In this document: positions 28,403-39,239 of the stretch, one piece after another | Numbering within the stretch: the first letter of the stretch is position 1 | How the letters are laid out: every line of letters begins with the position of its first letter | Assembly (NCBI RefSeq): GCF_002077695.1 | Contig: NZ_MWUE01000007.1 | Coordinates: forward strand, 151,340-215,339 | Direction of reading: 5' to 3' | Origin: Pantoea latae | GTDB taxonomy: Bacteria; Pseudomonadota; Gammaproteobacteria; Enterobacterales; Enterobacteriaceae | DNA: 64,000 nt | Notes under the pieces: model-generated | The model's input: only the letters and a program-made list of their open reading frames with translations | Database searches by the model: none | Told to the model about the DNA's origin: nothing | Position numbers and translations under genes: made by a program

Positions 28403-28571
28403 AATAAACGTTTCCAGCCCAGTAAAACAGAAAGCTATTATTATCGAGTAGGCGCTAATCAAATAGAGCGATAAGCGGAAACAAATAAGCGCACTTCAAC
28501 CTCATCCGGTTTATCCCGCTGGGAAATAAAAGCAGGGGTGCTCAGCCAGTTATTATTCGCTTTGTGCGCTT

Positions 28572-30251
28572 TTAAAAACTGACCCAGTCTGCTTCCGCGT
28601 CCGCTTTATTTTTCGCTCTGGCTGGCTCGCTTTGCCGCGCCCCTTTAGCGGCGAGCGGCGAGGTTTTCTGCGGCTTTTCCATCGGCGAGGCGCCCGCCTG
28701 TAAAGAGAACTGCGACACCGAACGCTCCAGATGATGCGCCTGCTCCTCGACGAAGCGCGCCACGTTGGCAGCCTGCTCCACCATGCTGGCGTTTTGCTGC
28801 GTCACCAGATCCATTTCGTTGACCGCCTGGGCGATCTGGTTAATGCCGGTGCTCTGCTCGTCGGAGGCGGAGGTGATTTCCGACATGATATCGGTCACCT
28901 GGGTCACCGACTTCACCACCTCCTGCATGGCGGCGCCAGCCAGTTCAACCTCCTGCGAGCCGGTATTCATATTGCTGACGCAGACGTTGATCAGCTGGCG
29001 GATCTCCTTCGCCGCGTCCGCGCTGCGCTTCGCCAGATTACGCACCTCGCCTGCCACCACGGCGAAGCCGCGCCCCTGTTCGCCCGCGCGCGCCGCTTCG
29101 ACGGCGGCGTTCAGCGCCAGGATGTTGGTCTGATTGGCGATGCTGTCGATGACGCCATTGATGTCGGCGATCTGGCGCGAGTTCTCGGTAATCTCGCGCA
29201 TAATGCCGTCAAGATTGACCATCACCTCGCCTCCTTTGCGCGCGCTGCCGCTGGCGCTTTCCACCAGCTGCCTGGCGCTGTGCGCGTTGTCGGCATTCTG
29301 CCGCACGGTGATTTTCAGCTCTTCCATGCTGGCGGCGGTCTGCTGCAGCGCAGAGGCCTGCTGCTCGGTGCGGGAGGAGAGATCGTTGTTGCTGGTGGCG
29401 ATCTCCTGCGCGCTGCCGTAGATGCTGGTGACGCCCTGGCGAATATCGGAGACGGTGGCGATCAGCGACAGGCGCATCTTCTCCAGCTCGGCCAGCATTT
29501 CGCCGATTTCATTGGCCGCGCCGATATCCACTGGCTGGCTCAAATCGCCCGAGGCCAGCACGGCGAAGGCTTCCCGCGTCTGGTTCAGCCGCTGAAACAG
29601 CGATCGTTTCAGCCACAGACGGATCACCACCACCATTGCCATCGAGGCCGCGAGGATGAAAAAGGCCAGCACCATCATCTGCCTGTTTTTGCTGTCCGCC
29701 TGCTGCTGATGATCGGTCAGAATGGTGCTTAACACCGCGTCGTACTGGTCGATATGCGTCTTCAGCGCCGTGCGCAGGTCGCTCACCTCTTTGCCCTGCT
29801 CCACCAGGCTGAAGCTGTTCTGGGCTGGTTTGGTCAGCGCCTCTTTATGGCGCAGGGTGAAGGTCATCAGGTTGTCGAACGCCTTGCAGACGCGCAGCCG
29901 CTGCTCATGCTCTGCGGCTGAAAGCTGCGGCTGATTGAGGAAGCGCCGGTAGCTCTGACTCGCCTGACCTACCAGCGTATCGATCTCCTCCAGCAGCTTT
30001 TTATCCAGCGCGACGTTATTCATTTTGCTGAGCGCCAGATTTTCCGCCACCACCATACCGACGGCGTTATTCAGCAGCGCGGCGGCATCCTGCAGTTCAT
30101 TATCAGAGGTGGCGATGCTAATGGAATCTTTTAGCTCTTTGTCGAAACGGTTGGCGCTGTTGAAATTAAACAGAGAGATGATCGCCAGAAACAGCACAAA
30201 AACGATCATCAGGGCATTCAGCCCGGTGGCAATCTTTATGTTTTTAAACAT
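28572..30251 (-). CDS. methyl-accepting chemotaxis protein, transmembrane, four-helix-bundle sensor type
   Basis: A 559-residue chemoreceptor for the CheA/CheW/CheY system in this locus. It has membrane helix 1 (about residues 8-29), a periplasmic helical domain of about 160 residues and helix 2 (about 193-214). A HAMP domain and the highly conserved signalling hairpin follow ([32 protein letters not shown]). The C-terminus is DWVSF, which fits the xWxxF pattern of the CheR/CheB-binding pentapeptide (NWETF in Tar/Tsr). The ligand is not predictable. It lies between flgL and fliA on the same strand, with 170 bases before fliA, and could be read from the flgKL transcript. Confidence 0.93.
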   Translation of the reverse strand: MFKNIKIATGLNALMIVFVLFLAIISLFNFNSANRFDKELKDSISIATSDNELQDAAALLNNAVGMVVAENLALSKMNNVALDKKLLEEIDTLVGQASQSYRRFLNQPQLSAAEHEQRLRVCKAFDNLMTFTLRHKEALTKPAQNSFSLVEQGKEVSDLRTALKTHIDQYDAVLSTILTDHQQQADSKNRQMMVLAFFILAASMAMVVVIRLWLKRSLFQRLNQTREAFAVLASGDLSQPVDIGAANEIGEMLAELEKMRLSLIATVSDIRQGVTSIYGSAQEIATSNNDLSSRTEQQASALQQTAASMEELKITVRQNADNAHSARQLVESASGSARKGGEVMVNLDGIMREITENSRQIADINGVIDSIANQTNILALNAAVEAARAGEQGRGFAVVAGEVRNLAKRSADAAKEIRQLINVCVSNMNTGSQEVELAGAAMQEVVKSVTQVTDIMSEITSASDEQSTGINQIAQAVNEMDLVTQQNASMVEQAANVARFVEEQAHHLERSVSQFSLQAGASPMEKPQKTSPLAAKGARQSEPARAKNKADAEADWVSF

Positions 30252-30290
30252 GTCGGCCCTACGGAATTAAAATGGATAAGTGTGAAAATC

Positions 30291-31214
30291 TCAGCTGACG
30301 AAATTAAACAGCGACATTTTCTGCATGGTCTGAAATACCGTCATCGACGAGCTCAGGGCGAATTCCGCCATCTTCGACTGCGAAATCAGGCTGATTTGCG
30401 TGTCGGGATCGGAGCCGACCGTCTGCTGCAAGCGCGACTCGAGGGTAATTTTCTGCGTGGCGGCGCTAAAGCCGAGCGACTCCAGCTGCTGCAGGCTGGT
30501 GCCCACCTGCGCCTGAATCTTGCCCAGATTATCGATGTTGTTTTTTACGCTCTTGTTGACGCTGTCCAGCGTCTCTTTAAGCGACTGGCGATCCTCGTCG
30601 CTGGCGACCGGCTTATTCAGGGCGTCGATCGCCTTGTCGATGGACGCCAGCAGATCGTCGTCGCTGCCGCTCATAAACAGCGCCTGGCCGGTATCGCCAA
30701 CCTGCATCGTCACGCTGTCGCTGACCTTTTGCGTCATCGCCGTGTCGCCGCCATGATAGCTGCCGTCCTGCGCGAAAGGTTCGGTGCCGGTCTTATAGCC
30801 GGAAAAGAGATAGCGGCCGCTGCTGTTGCGGCTGTTGCCCAGATCGCGCAGGCTGCTGCGGATGCCGCTCAGGGTGGTGGCCAGCGCCTGACGATCCTGG
30901 TCGGAGTAGGCGCCGTTGCCGCCCGCAACGATGGTCTCGGAGAGGTTGCCGGTCAGGAGGTTGGTGATGCTGCTCAGGGTGTTGTCTTCCTGACTCAGCG
31001 CATCCTGCGCATAGGTTCTGGCCGTGTCGTACTGATCCATATCGGCCAGCGCGGTTTGCCAGCTTACCGCCTCCGACGCCCCGGCGGGATCGTCAGAGGG
31101 TTTCAGCAGCGTCTGGCCGGCGGAAAGTCGCGTATAAATATCATTTCCGCTGGTCATCGCCTGAGAAAGCGTGTCGATATTATGCTGATACATATAATAA
31201 GTGCTGATACGCAT
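30291..31214 (-). CDS. flgL: hook-filament junction protein FlgL
   Basis: FlgL (HAP3) is the second junction protein between hook and filament. The 307-residue protein has the flagellin-like N-terminus MRISTYYMYQHNIDTLSQAMTSGNDIYTRLSAGQTLLKPSDDPAGA and a C-terminal amphipathic helix (AEFALSSSMTVFQTMQKMSLFNFV). Normal length is about 317. It follows flgK by 42 bases and is the last flg gene of the minus-strand run. Confidence 0.95.
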   Translation of the reverse strand: MRISTYYMYQHNIDTLSQAMTSGNDIYTRLSAGQTLLKPSDDPAGASEAVSWQTALADMDQYDTARTYAQDALSQEDNTLSSITNLLTGNLSETIVAGGNGAYSDQDRQALATTLSGIRSSLRDLGNSRNSSGRYLFSGYKTGTEPFAQDGSYHGGDTAMTQKVSDSVTMQVGDTGQALFMSGSDDDLLASIDKAIDALNKPVASDEDRQSLKETLDSVNKSVKNNIDNLGKIQAQVGTSLQQLESLGFSAATQKITLESRLQQTVGSDPDTQISLISQSKMAEFALSSSMTVFQTMQKMSLFNFVS

Positions 31215-31256
31215 CGCGCGATCCTTATTTAATAAGCAGAGAGTAGCGGCGGCGAA

Positions 31257-32900
31257 TTATTTAATACTGAGCAAGGTGTCAAACAGGGTGGTCGCCGTTT
31301 GTAATACCTGAGAATTAGCCTGGTAATATTGCGTGTACATTTGCAGGTTTATATATTCTTCGTTGATATCAACGCCGGCCACCGACTGCTGCTGCTGCTG
31401 CCACTGCGACACCACGCTCTCTGTCGTGGTGCGGTCGGCATTCAGGGTGGTCATCGAGGATCCCACCGAGCTGACCAGGCTGGCGTAGGCTTCACTTAAG
31501 GTGGATTTGCCCACCACCGGCTGGTTTTTGATATCGAGCATCTTCTGGATATTTTCATTATTGCTCTCATCGCTGGGGTCCGCAGAGCTGGAGGCGGCAA
31601 GTGCGTCGCCGTCGCCGATCGCGACGCTAAGCGAGTCCGCCACGCCGGCGGTCGGGTTAAACAGAAAGCTGTCGCCAGCCTGCGGCGCCCCCTGCGGCGT
31701 CACGGTGACGCCTTCGAAGCTGAGCGAGCCGTCGTCACCGACCGTCGGGGTAATGGCGCGGCCGTCGGCGGTGGTGATCGTCCAGTCGCCGCTGTCGGGG
31801 CCGGTAAAGGTCATCTGGTAGCTTTCGCTCTTGATCGCCGACAGGTCGCTGCGCGCAATCGCCAGCGTCGCCGAGCCCTGGTTGTTGCGGTTGGCGATCG
31901 CCTGCGGATCGGCGAGGGTGAAAATATCGCCGCCCGCGTTGCCGTCCAGATCGTAACCGCCGCGGTTTACCTGGTTGAAGGCGTTGGCCATCTGCAGCGC
32001 CAGCTGGTTAAGCTGGTTGCGCGCGTCGCTTAAGTCGTGATGGCGAAAGGTGAACAGCCCGCCCAGCGTGCCGCCATCTAGTTTCTCTTCATCCAGCCGC
32101 GTGGCGTTGCCGGAGGCGTCGGTGTAGGAGACCACCGTTTTGCTGGGATCCTCCTCCGCAGGCTGCGCCTTGAGTTCGCACAGGCTGTCGCCGTTCACCA
32201 GCGACAGGCCGTTCGCCAGGGTGACGTCGACGCGCCCGGTGACGCTGTTTTCATTGACTTTGATGCCGGTCAGGCCGCTGAGCTGCGCCAGCACGCGATC
32301 GCGCTGATCGAGCATATCCGCCGGCAGATTGCCGCTGCCCGCCTGCACCTTCGCCATCTCTTTGTTCAGCGACGCCAGCTGTTTCGCGCAGCTGTTGATA
32401 TCGTCCACCGCCTGGCTGATTTTGCTGTTGGTGCTCTTTTCCAGCCCGTTCAGGGTGCTGCTGTTGCTGCGATACTGGTTGGCGAGCGCCTTGAACTGCG
32501 ACAGCACCTCCTGACGCGCCGCCGGGCTGACCGGATCGCTGCTCATTTTTTCCATCGCGGAAAAGAGGTTGCCCTGGGTGACGGAAAGATTGCTGGTGTC
32601 GTCGCCGAGCAGGTCGTCAATCTGGCTGAGCTGCTCATAGCGTCCTTCGAGCGCCTGAAACTGCGTCGTTGCGCCGCGCACCTGATTATTTAAAAAGCCG
32701 TCATAGCAGCGCTTGACGTCGTCAGTCTGCACGCCATAGCCAAAAAAGCCGTTGCGCGTGGTGTTGCCGCCCGCCTCGCCCAACATAATCTCCTGTCGGC
32801 TGTAGCCGCTGGTCATCGCATTGCTTAAATTATTCCCCACCACATTTAACGCCGACTGGGCGGCACTTAATCCGCTCTGGGCAATATTAAACAGGTTCAT
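31257..32900 (-). CDS. flgK: hook-filament junction protein FlgK
   Basis: FlgK (HAP1) sits on the hook tip and is exported before flagellin. The 547-residue protein has the rod/hook-family N-terminus NLFNIAQSGLSAAQSALNVVGNNLSNAMTSGYSRQEI and the conserved C-terminus SVAGVDINEEYINLQMYTQYYQANSQVLQTATTLFDTLLSI. Length matches E. coli FlgK (547). It is separated from flgJ by about 100 bases, where class 3 promoters of flgKL occur in enterics; no clear element was found there. Confidence 0.96.
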   Translation of the reverse strand: MNLFNIAQSGLSAAQSALNVVGNNLSNAMTSGYSRQEIMLGEAGGNTTRNGFFGYGVQTDDVKRCYDGFLNNQVRGATTQFQALEGRYEQLSQIDDLLGDDTSNLSVTQGNLFSAMEKMSSDPVSPAARQEVLSQFKALANQYRSNSSTLNGLEKSTNSKISQAVDDINSCAKQLASLNKEMAKVQAGSGNLPADMLDQRDRVLAQLSGLTGIKVNENSVTGRVDVTLANGLSLVNGDSLCELKAQPAEEDPSKTVVSYTDASGNATRLDEEKLDGGTLGGLFTFRHHDLSDARNQLNQLALQMANAFNQVNRGGYDLDGNAGGDIFTLADPQAIANRNNQGSATLAIARSDLSAIKSESYQMTFTGPDSGDWTITTADGRAITPTVGDDGSLSFEGVTVTPQGAPQAGDSFLFNPTAGVADSLSVAIGDGDALAASSSADPSDESNNENIQKMLDIKNQPVVGKSTLSEAYASLVSSVGSSMTTLNADRTTTESVVSQWQQQQQSVAGVDINEEYINLQMYTQYYQANSQVLQTATTLFDTLLSIK

Positions 32901-33003
32901 CGTTAATCCACCTCGGCTGGATGCGTAAAGGGCGCAGGTTTGCCTGACACCCCGGCTCTTTGTTATCTATCGTGATTTGTGCGAAAAACTAAAACCAGGC
33001 GCG

Positions 33004-33915
33004 TTAAAACAGCGCGTCAAAGGCGCTTTTATTCGCCTGCGCGCTTTTTTCACCCCGCTTTTCAACCTGTCTGATGATATTGATTAACTTCTTCGCATAG
33101 TCAGGATCGCTGGCATAGCCGCTGGCCTGTAAGGCGTGCGCCGCCTTTTCCACCGACTCGCTGTGCATCACCTTCTGGTAGCGCGGATTGTCGGTGAGAA
33201 AATGGATGTAGTCCGTCAACGCCTCGGCATAATCGCGATAGACGCGGAAAGCCGCCTTAACGCGCTGCGCGACGCCGTGGCTATATTCGGTGGTGACGAT
33301 GTCGGTGCTTTCCCCTTTCCAGTCGGGCGTGGCCTTAATGCCGAACAGGTTATGGCTCGGACGGCCGTCAGGGGTGAGGATCTCATGCTTGCCCCAGCCC
33401 GACTCCAGCGCGGCCTGCGCGACGATCAGCTGATGCGGAATGCCGCTGTGGCGCGCCGCCGCCATGGCGGGCGCCAGCAGGCGCGACAGAAAAAGATGAT
33501 TCGAGGCGGCGGGAGACGCGTCGTCGTCGCGCGGCGCGGTCGCCGCGACGCGCGGGCTGCCCGGCACCAGCGGTATCGCCTGAGCGTTCGCCGCCAGCGG
33601 ATGGGCTGGCGACGCCGCCGCGCCCGCGCCCTGCCGCTCGATCAGATCGGCAAAGCCGAGCCGGCCCTGGGCGGCGATGTTTTGCGCAATCTGCTGATCG
33701 TAAAGCGAGGTAAAAAGTCGCGACGACGCGCTGTCGAACGGCCCGCCCTGGAACGTGGCGTCGCGCATGCTTTTCAGCATCATCTGCACGAACAGCCCCT
33801 CCATCTGCTGCGCCGCCGCATGCAGCGCCTGCTGCGGCGCGCGCGTTGCCGTGCGCTTCAGGGCGTCGAGGCTGTGCAGATCGAAGGCGGCGCCGGGCGC
33901 AAGCGGCTGGCTCAT
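33004..33915 (-). CDS. flgJ: rod assembly protein and peptidoglycan hydrolase FlgJ
   Basis: FlgJ caps the growing rod and cuts peptidoglycan so the rod can cross the wall. The 303-residue protein has the N-terminal rod-binding domain (about residues 1-100, QQMEGLFVQMMLKSMRDATFQGGPFDSASSRLFTSLYDQQIAQN). A C-terminal glucosaminidase-fold domain (about 150-300) carries AQAALESGWGKHEI with the catalytic Glu, and YRDYAEALTDYIHFLTDNPRYQ. It is the two-domain form of gamma-proteobacteria. Its start overlaps the flgI stop by one base. Confidence 0.96.
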   Translation of the reverse strand: MSQPLAPGAAFDLHSLDALKRTATRAPQQALHAAAQQMEGLFVQMMLKSMRDATFQGGPFDSASSRLFTSLYDQQIAQNIAAQGRLGFADLIERQGAGAAASPAHPLAANAQAIPLVPGSPRVAATAPRDDDASPAASNHLFLSRLLAPAMAAARHSGIPHQLIVAQAALESGWGKHEILTPDGRPSHNLFGIKATPDWKGESTDIVTTEYSHGVAQRVKAAFRVYRDYAEALTDYIHFLTDNPRYQKVMHSESVEKAAHALQASGYASDPDYAKKLINIIRQVEKRGEKSAQANKSAFDALF

Positions 33916-35036
33916 CAGCTGGTCTCCAGCCGTGCATGCAGGCAGCCCGCGCTTTTCATCGCCTGCAGCACCGACATCAGATCGTTCGGCGTGGCGCCCA
34001 GGCTGTTGAGCGCCCGCACCACGCTGTTGAGATCGGCGCTGGTTTTCAGCTGCTGTAGCGAGCCGCCGCTGGCGCGCACCGACACCCGGCTGGCGTCGGT
34101 CACCACCGTCTGCCCGCCCGCCAGCGGCGTGTTGGGCTGGCTTACCTGGCTGCTGCGCGCCACCTCTACCGTCAGATCCCCCTGCGCCACCGCGCAGGCG
34201 TCGAGCATCACATGGCGATTCATCACCACCGAGCCGGTGCGCGCATTAACGATCACCCGCGCGTCGCCCGCGCTGGCCTGCACCGGCAGGTTTTGCACCG
34301 CTGCCAGAAAGCGCACGCGCGCGCCGCTCTCCTGCGGCGCCTGCAGGCGGATCACTCTGGCGTCCTCCGCCACGGCGGTCGCGGCGCCGTAGCGTCGGTT
34401 GATGGCGTCGCTGATCTGCTGCGCCACGGCGAAATCCTCGTCGTTCAGCTGCAGCCTGAGCACCCGCTCGTTGGCGAACTGCGTCGCCACTTCGCGCTCC
34501 ACCGTCGCGCCGCCGCTGATGCGCGCGCCGTTAAGCTGGTTAATCTGCGTGCGGCTGCCGCCCGCCTGCGCCCCTGCGCCCGTCACCAGCAGGTTGCCCT
34601 GCGCCATGGCGTAGATCTGGTTGTCCACGCCTTTCAGCGGCGTCATCAGCAGCGTGCCGCCGCGCAGGCTTTTCGCATTGCCCAGCGAGGAGACCACGAT
34701 ATCGAGGCGGTCGCCGACGCGGGAAAAAGGCGGCAGCTCGGCCGTTACCATCACGGCAGCGACGTTCTTTAACTGCATGCTGGTGCCGCTGGGCACCGTA
34801 ATGCCGAGCTGCGACAGCATATTGCTCAGGCTTTGCGTGGTGAACGGGGTCTGCATGGTCTGGTCACCGGTGCCGTCCAGCCCCACCACCAGCCCATAGC
34901 CGATCAGCGCGTTGCTGCGCACCCCGGCGACAGTGGTGAGATCGCGGATTCGCTCGGCGTGCGCCAGCAGGGAGAAAAGCGCCAGGCAGAGAGCCAGCAG
35001 GCGCAGAGAGCAGGATAAGGGTGCGGTTTTCATCAT
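33915..35036 (-). CDS. flgI: flagellar P-ring protein FlgI
   Basis: FlgI forms the P-ring bushing around the rod in the peptidoglycan layer. I place the start at the first of two ATG codons (35036/35033), giving a signal peptide [27 protein letters not shown] before the mature [33 protein letters not shown], the family signature. The frame is open further upstream into flgH but lacks a reason to start there. About 373 residues (E. coli 365). It lies just after flgH. Confidence 0.95.
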   Translation of the reverse strand: MMKTAPLSCSLRLLALCLALFSLLAHAERIRDLTTVAGVRSNALIGYGLVVGLDGTGDQTMQTPFTTQSLSNMLSQLGITVPSGTSMQLKNVAAVMVTAELPPFSRVGDRLDIVVSSLGNAKSLRGGTLLMTPLKGVDNQIYAMAQGNLLVTGAGAQAGGSRTQINQLNGARISGGATVEREVATQFANERVLRLQLNDEDFAVAQQISDAINRRYGAATAVAEDARVIRLQAPQESGARVRFLAAVQNLPVQASAGDARVIVNARTGSVVMNRHVMLDACAVAQGDLTVEVARSSQVSQPNTPLAGGQTVVTDASRVSVRASGGSLQQLKTSADLNSVVRALNSLGATPNDLMSVLQAMKSAGCLHARLETS

Positions 35037-35043
35037 CGCCGTC

Positions 35044-35745
35044 TTAAAAGGGAGAGAGTGAGAGAAACAGGCGCTGCAGCCAGCCCATCTGCTGCGCGTC
35101 GTTGATATAGCCGTTGCCGACATACTCGATGCGGGCGTCGGCCACCTGGGTCGAGGCGACGCTGTTGCTGCCGCTGATGGTGCGCGGATTGACCACCCCG
35201 GAGAAGCGGATAAATTCCGTGCCCTGGTTGATGGCGATCTGCTTCTCGCCCACCACCAGCAGGTTGCCGTTTGCCAGCACCTGTTTCACCGTCACCGTCA
35301 GGGTGCCGCTGAAGGTGTTTTTCGCCGCCGCGCCGCCTTTGCCGGCAAAGGCGTTTTTGCCGCTGACGTCGGTATTGGCGCGGTCGCCGCCGAACAGGCC
35401 GGCGAGAAAGTGCGGCACGGCGCTGAACGCCAGCGAACCAGAGCCGTCGCGGCTGGCGTTAGCCGACGAACTTTTACTGGCGCTGACGTTTTCCTGCAGC
35501 ACGATAGTCAAAATATCGCCGACGTTGCGCGGCCGGCGATCTTCGAACATCGGCTGATAGCCGTAGTTCATCGCCTGGCCCGACTGGAATATCGACCCGC
35601 TTACCGGCGTCGGCGTCATCGGCGCAGGCGCGGCGCTGGTGTCGCCAGCGATCAGCGGCTGACGCGGGAGAATGGCGCAGCCGCTAAGCAGCAGCGCGAG
35701 GCAGAGCGGCGCGCGGCGCAGAGAGAGCAGAACAGGCTTCTTCAT
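35044..35745 (-). CDS. flgH: flagellar L-ring lipoprotein FlgH
   Basis: FlgH forms the L-ring in the outer membrane. The 233-residue protein has a lipoprotein signal with lipobox LLSGC (Cys22), and conserved segments [27 protein letters not shown] and [25 protein letters not shown]. Length matches E. coli FlgH (232). It lies between flgG and flgI in the standard order. Confidence 0.96.
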   Translation of the reverse strand: MKKPVLLSLRRAPLCLALLLSGCAILPRQPLIAGDTSAAPAPMTPTPVSGSIFQSGQAMNYGYQPMFEDRRPRNVGDILTIVLQENVSASKSSSANASRDGSGSLAFSAVPHFLAGLFGGDRANTDVSGKNAFAGKGGAAAKNTFSGTLTVTVKQVLANGNLLVVGEKQIAINQGTEFIRFSGVVNPRTISGSNSVASTQVADARIEYVGNGYINDAQQMGWLQRLFLSLSPF

Positions 35746-35777
35746 GATCGGGTCACCAACAGGAGGAGAGTGCGGGT

Positions 35778-36560
35778 CTAAAGATTCGCTAGCCGCTGCA
35801 GCATCTGATCGGATGTCGAGACCGCCTTGCTGTTGATCTCGTAGGCGCGCTGCGTCTGGATCATATTGACCAGCTCTTCGGCGACGTTAACGTTGGAGGT
35901 CTCGACATAGCCCTGGCGCAGCGTGCCGCCGCCGTTCAGCCCCGGCGTGGTTTCATTCGGCGCGCCGGAGGACTGGGTTTCGCGGTAGAGGTTTTCGCCA
36001 ATGCTCTCCAGCCCCGACTCGTTGATAAAGGTGCTGAGCGTCAGCTGCCCCACCTGCTGCGGCGCCGTCTGTCCCGGCAGCGTCACGCTGACGATGCCGT
36101 CGTTGCCGATGGTAAGAGACTCGGCGTCCTGCGGAATGGTGATGGTCGGCTGCACTGGGTAGCCGCTGGCGGTGACCAGCTGGCCATTCTGATCGAACTG
36201 AAAGGATCCGTCGCGGCTGTAGGCGGTGGTGCCGTCCGGCAGCTGGATCTGAAAGAAGCCGCCGCCCTGAATCGCCACGTCTTTGCTGTTGCTGGTTTGC
36301 GTCAGGCCGCCCTGACTGTGGATGCGCTCGGTGGCGATGGGCCGCACGCCGGTGCCGATTTGCAGGCCGGATGGAATGGTGGTCTGCTCGGAGGATTGCG
36401 CGCCGGGCTGACGCAGGGTCTGATAGAGCAGATCCTCGAACACCGCGCGCTGGCGCTTAAAGCCGTTGGTGCTGACGTTTGCCAGGTTGTTGGATATCAC
36501 ATCCATATTGGTCTGCTGTGCTTCCAGACCGGTTTTCGCAATCCATAAAGAACGGATCAT
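35778..36560 (-). CDS. flgG: flagellar distal rod protein FlgG
   Basis: FlgG builds the distal rod. The 260-residue protein begins [47 protein letters not shown] and ends [39 protein letters not shown], both diagnostic for FlgG. Length is identical to E. coli (260). It follows flgF by 21 bases. Confidence 0.98.
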   Translation of the reverse strand: MIRSLWIAKTGLEAQQTNMDVISNNLANVSTNGFKRQRAVFEDLLYQTLRQPGAQSSEQTTIPSGLQIGTGVRPIATERIHSQGGLTQTSNSKDVAIQGGGFFQIQLPDGTTAYSRDGSFQFDQNGQLVTASGYPVQPTITIPQDAESLTIGNDGIVSVTLPGQTAPQQVGQLTLSTFINESGLESIGENLYRETQSSGAPNETTPGLNGGGTLRQGYVETSNVNVAEELVNMIQTQRAYEINSKAVSTSDQMLQRLANL

Positions 36561-36581
36561 AGCTTTTCTCCTCTCCGCCCG

Positions 36582-37325
36582 TCAGCCCAGGGTAAGCAGC
36601 TGGCTGGCGCTTTTTTCATTTTCGTCGACGCTGCTGATGACCTTCATTTGCATATCAAACAGGCGCGCGGCGGCGATCATATCGACCATACTGTTGACCG
36701 GGCTGACGTTGCTGCTCTCCAGCATGCCCGGCATGAGACGCAGATCGGGGTCCGCCGACAGCGGCGCGGCGCTGCCCGACGCGGGGTGAAACAAACCGTC
36801 GTCGCCCATGCGCAGGCTCTGCGCCTGGGCGTTGACCATCTTTATCCGCCCGATCTGCGCCAGCGCTTTTGGCTCATCGCCCGCGCCGCGCGCCGTCAGG
36901 GTGCCGTCCGGCCCGATGGTCACCTTTGCCTGCGGCGGCACGCTCAGCGCCCCGCCGTCGCCCAGCAGCGGCAGGCCGCGCACCCGCAGCGTCCCTTCGC
37001 TGTCCACCTCGATATTGCCGTCACGGGTGTAGCCTTCGCTGCCGTCGGGAAGCTGCACCGCCAGCCAGCCGTTTTGCGGCAGCGCCACGTCGAGATCGCG
37101 GCCGGTCTGCTGCACTGCGCCCATCGTCATGTCGTTGCCTGGCGTCGACTCCGCCACCAGCGTGCGCGTGGCGAGCGAGGGACCGTTGACCGGCACCGCG
37201 CGCCACGCCGCCAGCTGGGCGCGAAAGCCGCTGGTCGAGGCGTTAGCCAGGTTGTTCGCCGTTATCGCCTGGCGATTGAGCGCGGCGTTCGCCGCCCCCA
37301 GAGCGGTATATATCGCGCGATCCAT
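36582..37325 (-). CDS. flgF: flagellar proximal rod protein FlgF
   Basis: FlgF is a rod subunit. The 247-residue protein has the N-terminus MDRAIYTALGAANAALNRQAITANNLANASTSGFRAQLAAW and the C-terminal motif LESSNVSPVNSMVDMIAAARLFDMQMKVISSVDENE. Length is close to E. coli FlgF (251). It sits 12 bases after flgE and before flgG. Confidence 0.97.
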   Translation of the reverse strand: MDRAIYTALGAANAALNRQAITANNLANASTSGFRAQLAAWRAVPVNGPSLATRTLVAESTPGNDMTMGAVQQTGRDLDVALPQNGWLAVQLPDGSEGYTRDGNIEVDSEGTLRVRGLPLLGDGGALSVPPQAKVTIGPDGTLTARGAGDEPKALAQIGRIKMVNAQAQSLRMGDDGLFHPASGSAAPLSADPDLRLMPGMLESSNVSPVNSMVDMIAAARLFDMQMKVISSVDENEKSASQLLTLG

Positions 37326-37337
37326 AGCGTTCCGCCG

Positions 37338-38540
37338 TTATCCGAGGTTAACCAGCGTCTGCAACAGCTCAGACTGGGTTTTGATGGTTTGCGAGTTCGA
37401 CTGATAGTTGCGCTGGTAGACGATCATATTGACCATCTCTTTGCTCAGATCGACGTTGGAGGCCTCCAGCTTGTTGCCGTAGAGCGTGCCCAGGCTGCCG
37501 GAACCAGAGACGCCGGTGACCGGCTGGCCCGACTCCGGCGTCTCTGTCCAGCAGTTGTTGCCCTGCGAGGCGAGGCCGCCGGGGTTGGTGAAGTTGCTCA
37601 GCACCACCTGCCCCAGCAGCTGCTTCTGCCCGTTGCTGTAGGAGGCGATTACCTGGCCGCTGTCGCCCACGGTGTAGCCGTTCATCTGCCCTGGCGCGTA
37701 GCCGGTGGTGGTCGGGCTGTTCATGGCGGTATCCGAGGCCTGCTGCGTCATGCCGGCGAGATCGAAGTCGAAGTTCAGCGCCTCGCCGCCGTTGTAGGCC
37801 GCCCCCTGCACGTTAAGCTTCGCCGGGCTGGTGGTGAGCTGGCCGGCGCTGTTGAACTGCAGCGCAATCTGCTGATAGCCGTCGCCCGGTGCGGTGGCGT
37901 CGCGCGAGTAGGCGGTCCACTGGTTATCTGCGGTTTTAGCGAAATAGATATTGATGGTGTGCTTGTTGCCCAGGCTGTCGTAGGCGTCCGCCTGAGTCAC
38001 CGAGCTGTAGCTGGTGTTGTCGGCGGGATCGAAGGTGGTGTTGGTCACCGCAGCGGTGCCGGAGTCGAGGTTGCCGTTAAGGGTGCCGCTGTCCGAGGCG
38101 CGCGCCGACATCTGACCGGTGGGGATCTGAATCGGTCCCACGGCGGCGCCCGGCTGGATGGCGGGCGGCGTGCCGCTGGCCTGATAGCCGGTTAAAAACA
38201 TCCCCTGGTTGTTGATGATATTGCCGCTGGCGTCGCTTTTAAACTGGCCGTTGCGGCTGTAGAAAACGCGTCCCGCCTCGTTGACCAGACGAAAAAAGCC
38301 GTTGCCCTGGATGCCCATATCCAGGCTGCTGGTACCGGCGCCGAGCACACCGTCGGTAAAGCTCTGGTTGACGCCCGCCACCTGCACGCCCATGCCGACC
38401 TGCGAACCGGCGAAGACGTCAGCGAAGGCGATAGAGCCCGATTTAAAGCCGACGGTCTGCGAGTTGGCGATATTGTTGCCGACGACGTCCAGCGCCTGAG
38501 AGGCCGCATTTAAGCCGCTAAGTCCTTGTGAGAAGCTCAT
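37338..38540 (-). CDS. flgE: flagellar hook protein FlgE
   Basis: FlgE polymerises into the hook. The 400-residue protein has the N-terminal FSQGLSGLNAASQALDVVGNNIANSQTVGFKSGSIAFADVFA block, a variable middle, and the C-terminal LEASNVDLSKEMVNMIVYQRNYQSNSQTIKTQSELLQTLVNLG block. Length matches E. coli FlgE (402). It follows flgD by 24 bases. Confidence 0.98.
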   Translation of the reverse strand: MSFSQGLSGLNAASQALDVVGNNIANSQTVGFKSGSIAFADVFAGSQVGMGVQVAGVNQSFTDGVLGAGTSSLDMGIQGNGFFRLVNEAGRVFYSRNGQFKSDASGNIINNQGMFLTGYQASGTPPAIQPGAAVGPIQIPTGQMSARASDSGTLNGNLDSGTAAVTNTTFDPADNTSYSSVTQADAYDSLGNKHTINIYFAKTADNQWTAYSRDATAPGDGYQQIALQFNSAGQLTTSPAKLNVQGAAYNGGEALNFDFDLAGMTQQASDTAMNSPTTTGYAPGQMNGYTVGDSGQVIASYSNGQKQLLGQVVLSNFTNPGGLASQGNNCWTETPESGQPVTGVSGSGSLGTLYGNKLEASNVDLSKEMVNMIVYQRNYQSNSQTIKTQSELLQTLVNLG

Positions 38541-38564
38541 TGCTGTTTATCCCTGAAGCTAAGA

Positions 38565-39227
38565 TTATTCGATTTCATACACCTGACCGAGGGTGGCGCT
38601 GCCGTCGATCCCCAGCTGCAACACCGAGCCGGACGAGGAGAAGGCGACGCTGTCAACCTTCGCCTCTTTCAGCGCCACGATGCCCGGCGCGTCGCCGCTG
38701 CTGTTGGTCGCCGCGAAAGAGAGGCTGTAGGTCGCATCGGTCGGCGGATCGCTGGGCTGAAAATCGCTTAACTCATCCAGGCTGACGTGATGCACGCCCG
38801 CCTTGACGTTATGCAGCTCGGCGCGCCAGGCGTTGCCCTCTTTGTCGGTCAGGGTCACCTCGACCTGATCCGCATCGCTCTCCAGCGAGAACGCCGCGCG
38901 GCTGCTGGCGTTGTCGATCACCGGCGTGCCGGCGATCATCACCTTGCGTCCCACCCACGACGCCGCGTTCATCTGCTGCATGCTGGAGACCAGCGTGCCG
39001 ACGTTGTTCAGCGTGTCGTTCAGCTGCTCGACGCCCGAGGCGGTGTTGAACTGCGCCAGCTGCGAGGTCATCTGATTGTTGTCCATCGGGTTGGTGGGAT
39101 CCTGGTTCTTCATCTGCGCCACCAGCAGCGTCATAAAGTTATTCATCAGATCCGCCGCGCTGGTGCCGCTGTTCGCGGTCGCGTCGCCGAGCGTCGCCGT
39201 CTTGCTCATTACTGGCGTCACTGCCAT
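38565..39227 (-). CDS. flgD: hook cap protein FlgD
   Basis: FlgD is the scaffold cap needed for hook polymerisation. The 220-residue protein has the conserved N-terminal MNNFMTLLVAQMKNQDPTNPMDNNQMTSQLAQFNTASGVEQLN segment and a beta-rich C-terminal domain. Length is near E. coli FlgD (231). It lies between flgC and flgE. Confidence 0.97.
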   Translation of the reverse strand: MAVTPVMSKTATLGDATANSGTSAADLMNNFMTLLVAQMKNQDPTNPMDNNQMTSQLAQFNTASGVEQLNDTLNNVGTLVSSMQQMNAASWVGRKVMIAGTPVIDNASSRAAFSLESDADQVEVTLTDKEGNAWRAELHNVKAGVHHVSLDELSDFQPSDPPTDATYSLSFAATNSSGDAPGIVALKEAKVDSVAFSSSGSVLQLGIDGSATLGQVYEIE

Positions 39228-39239
39228 GTTCTTCTCCTG

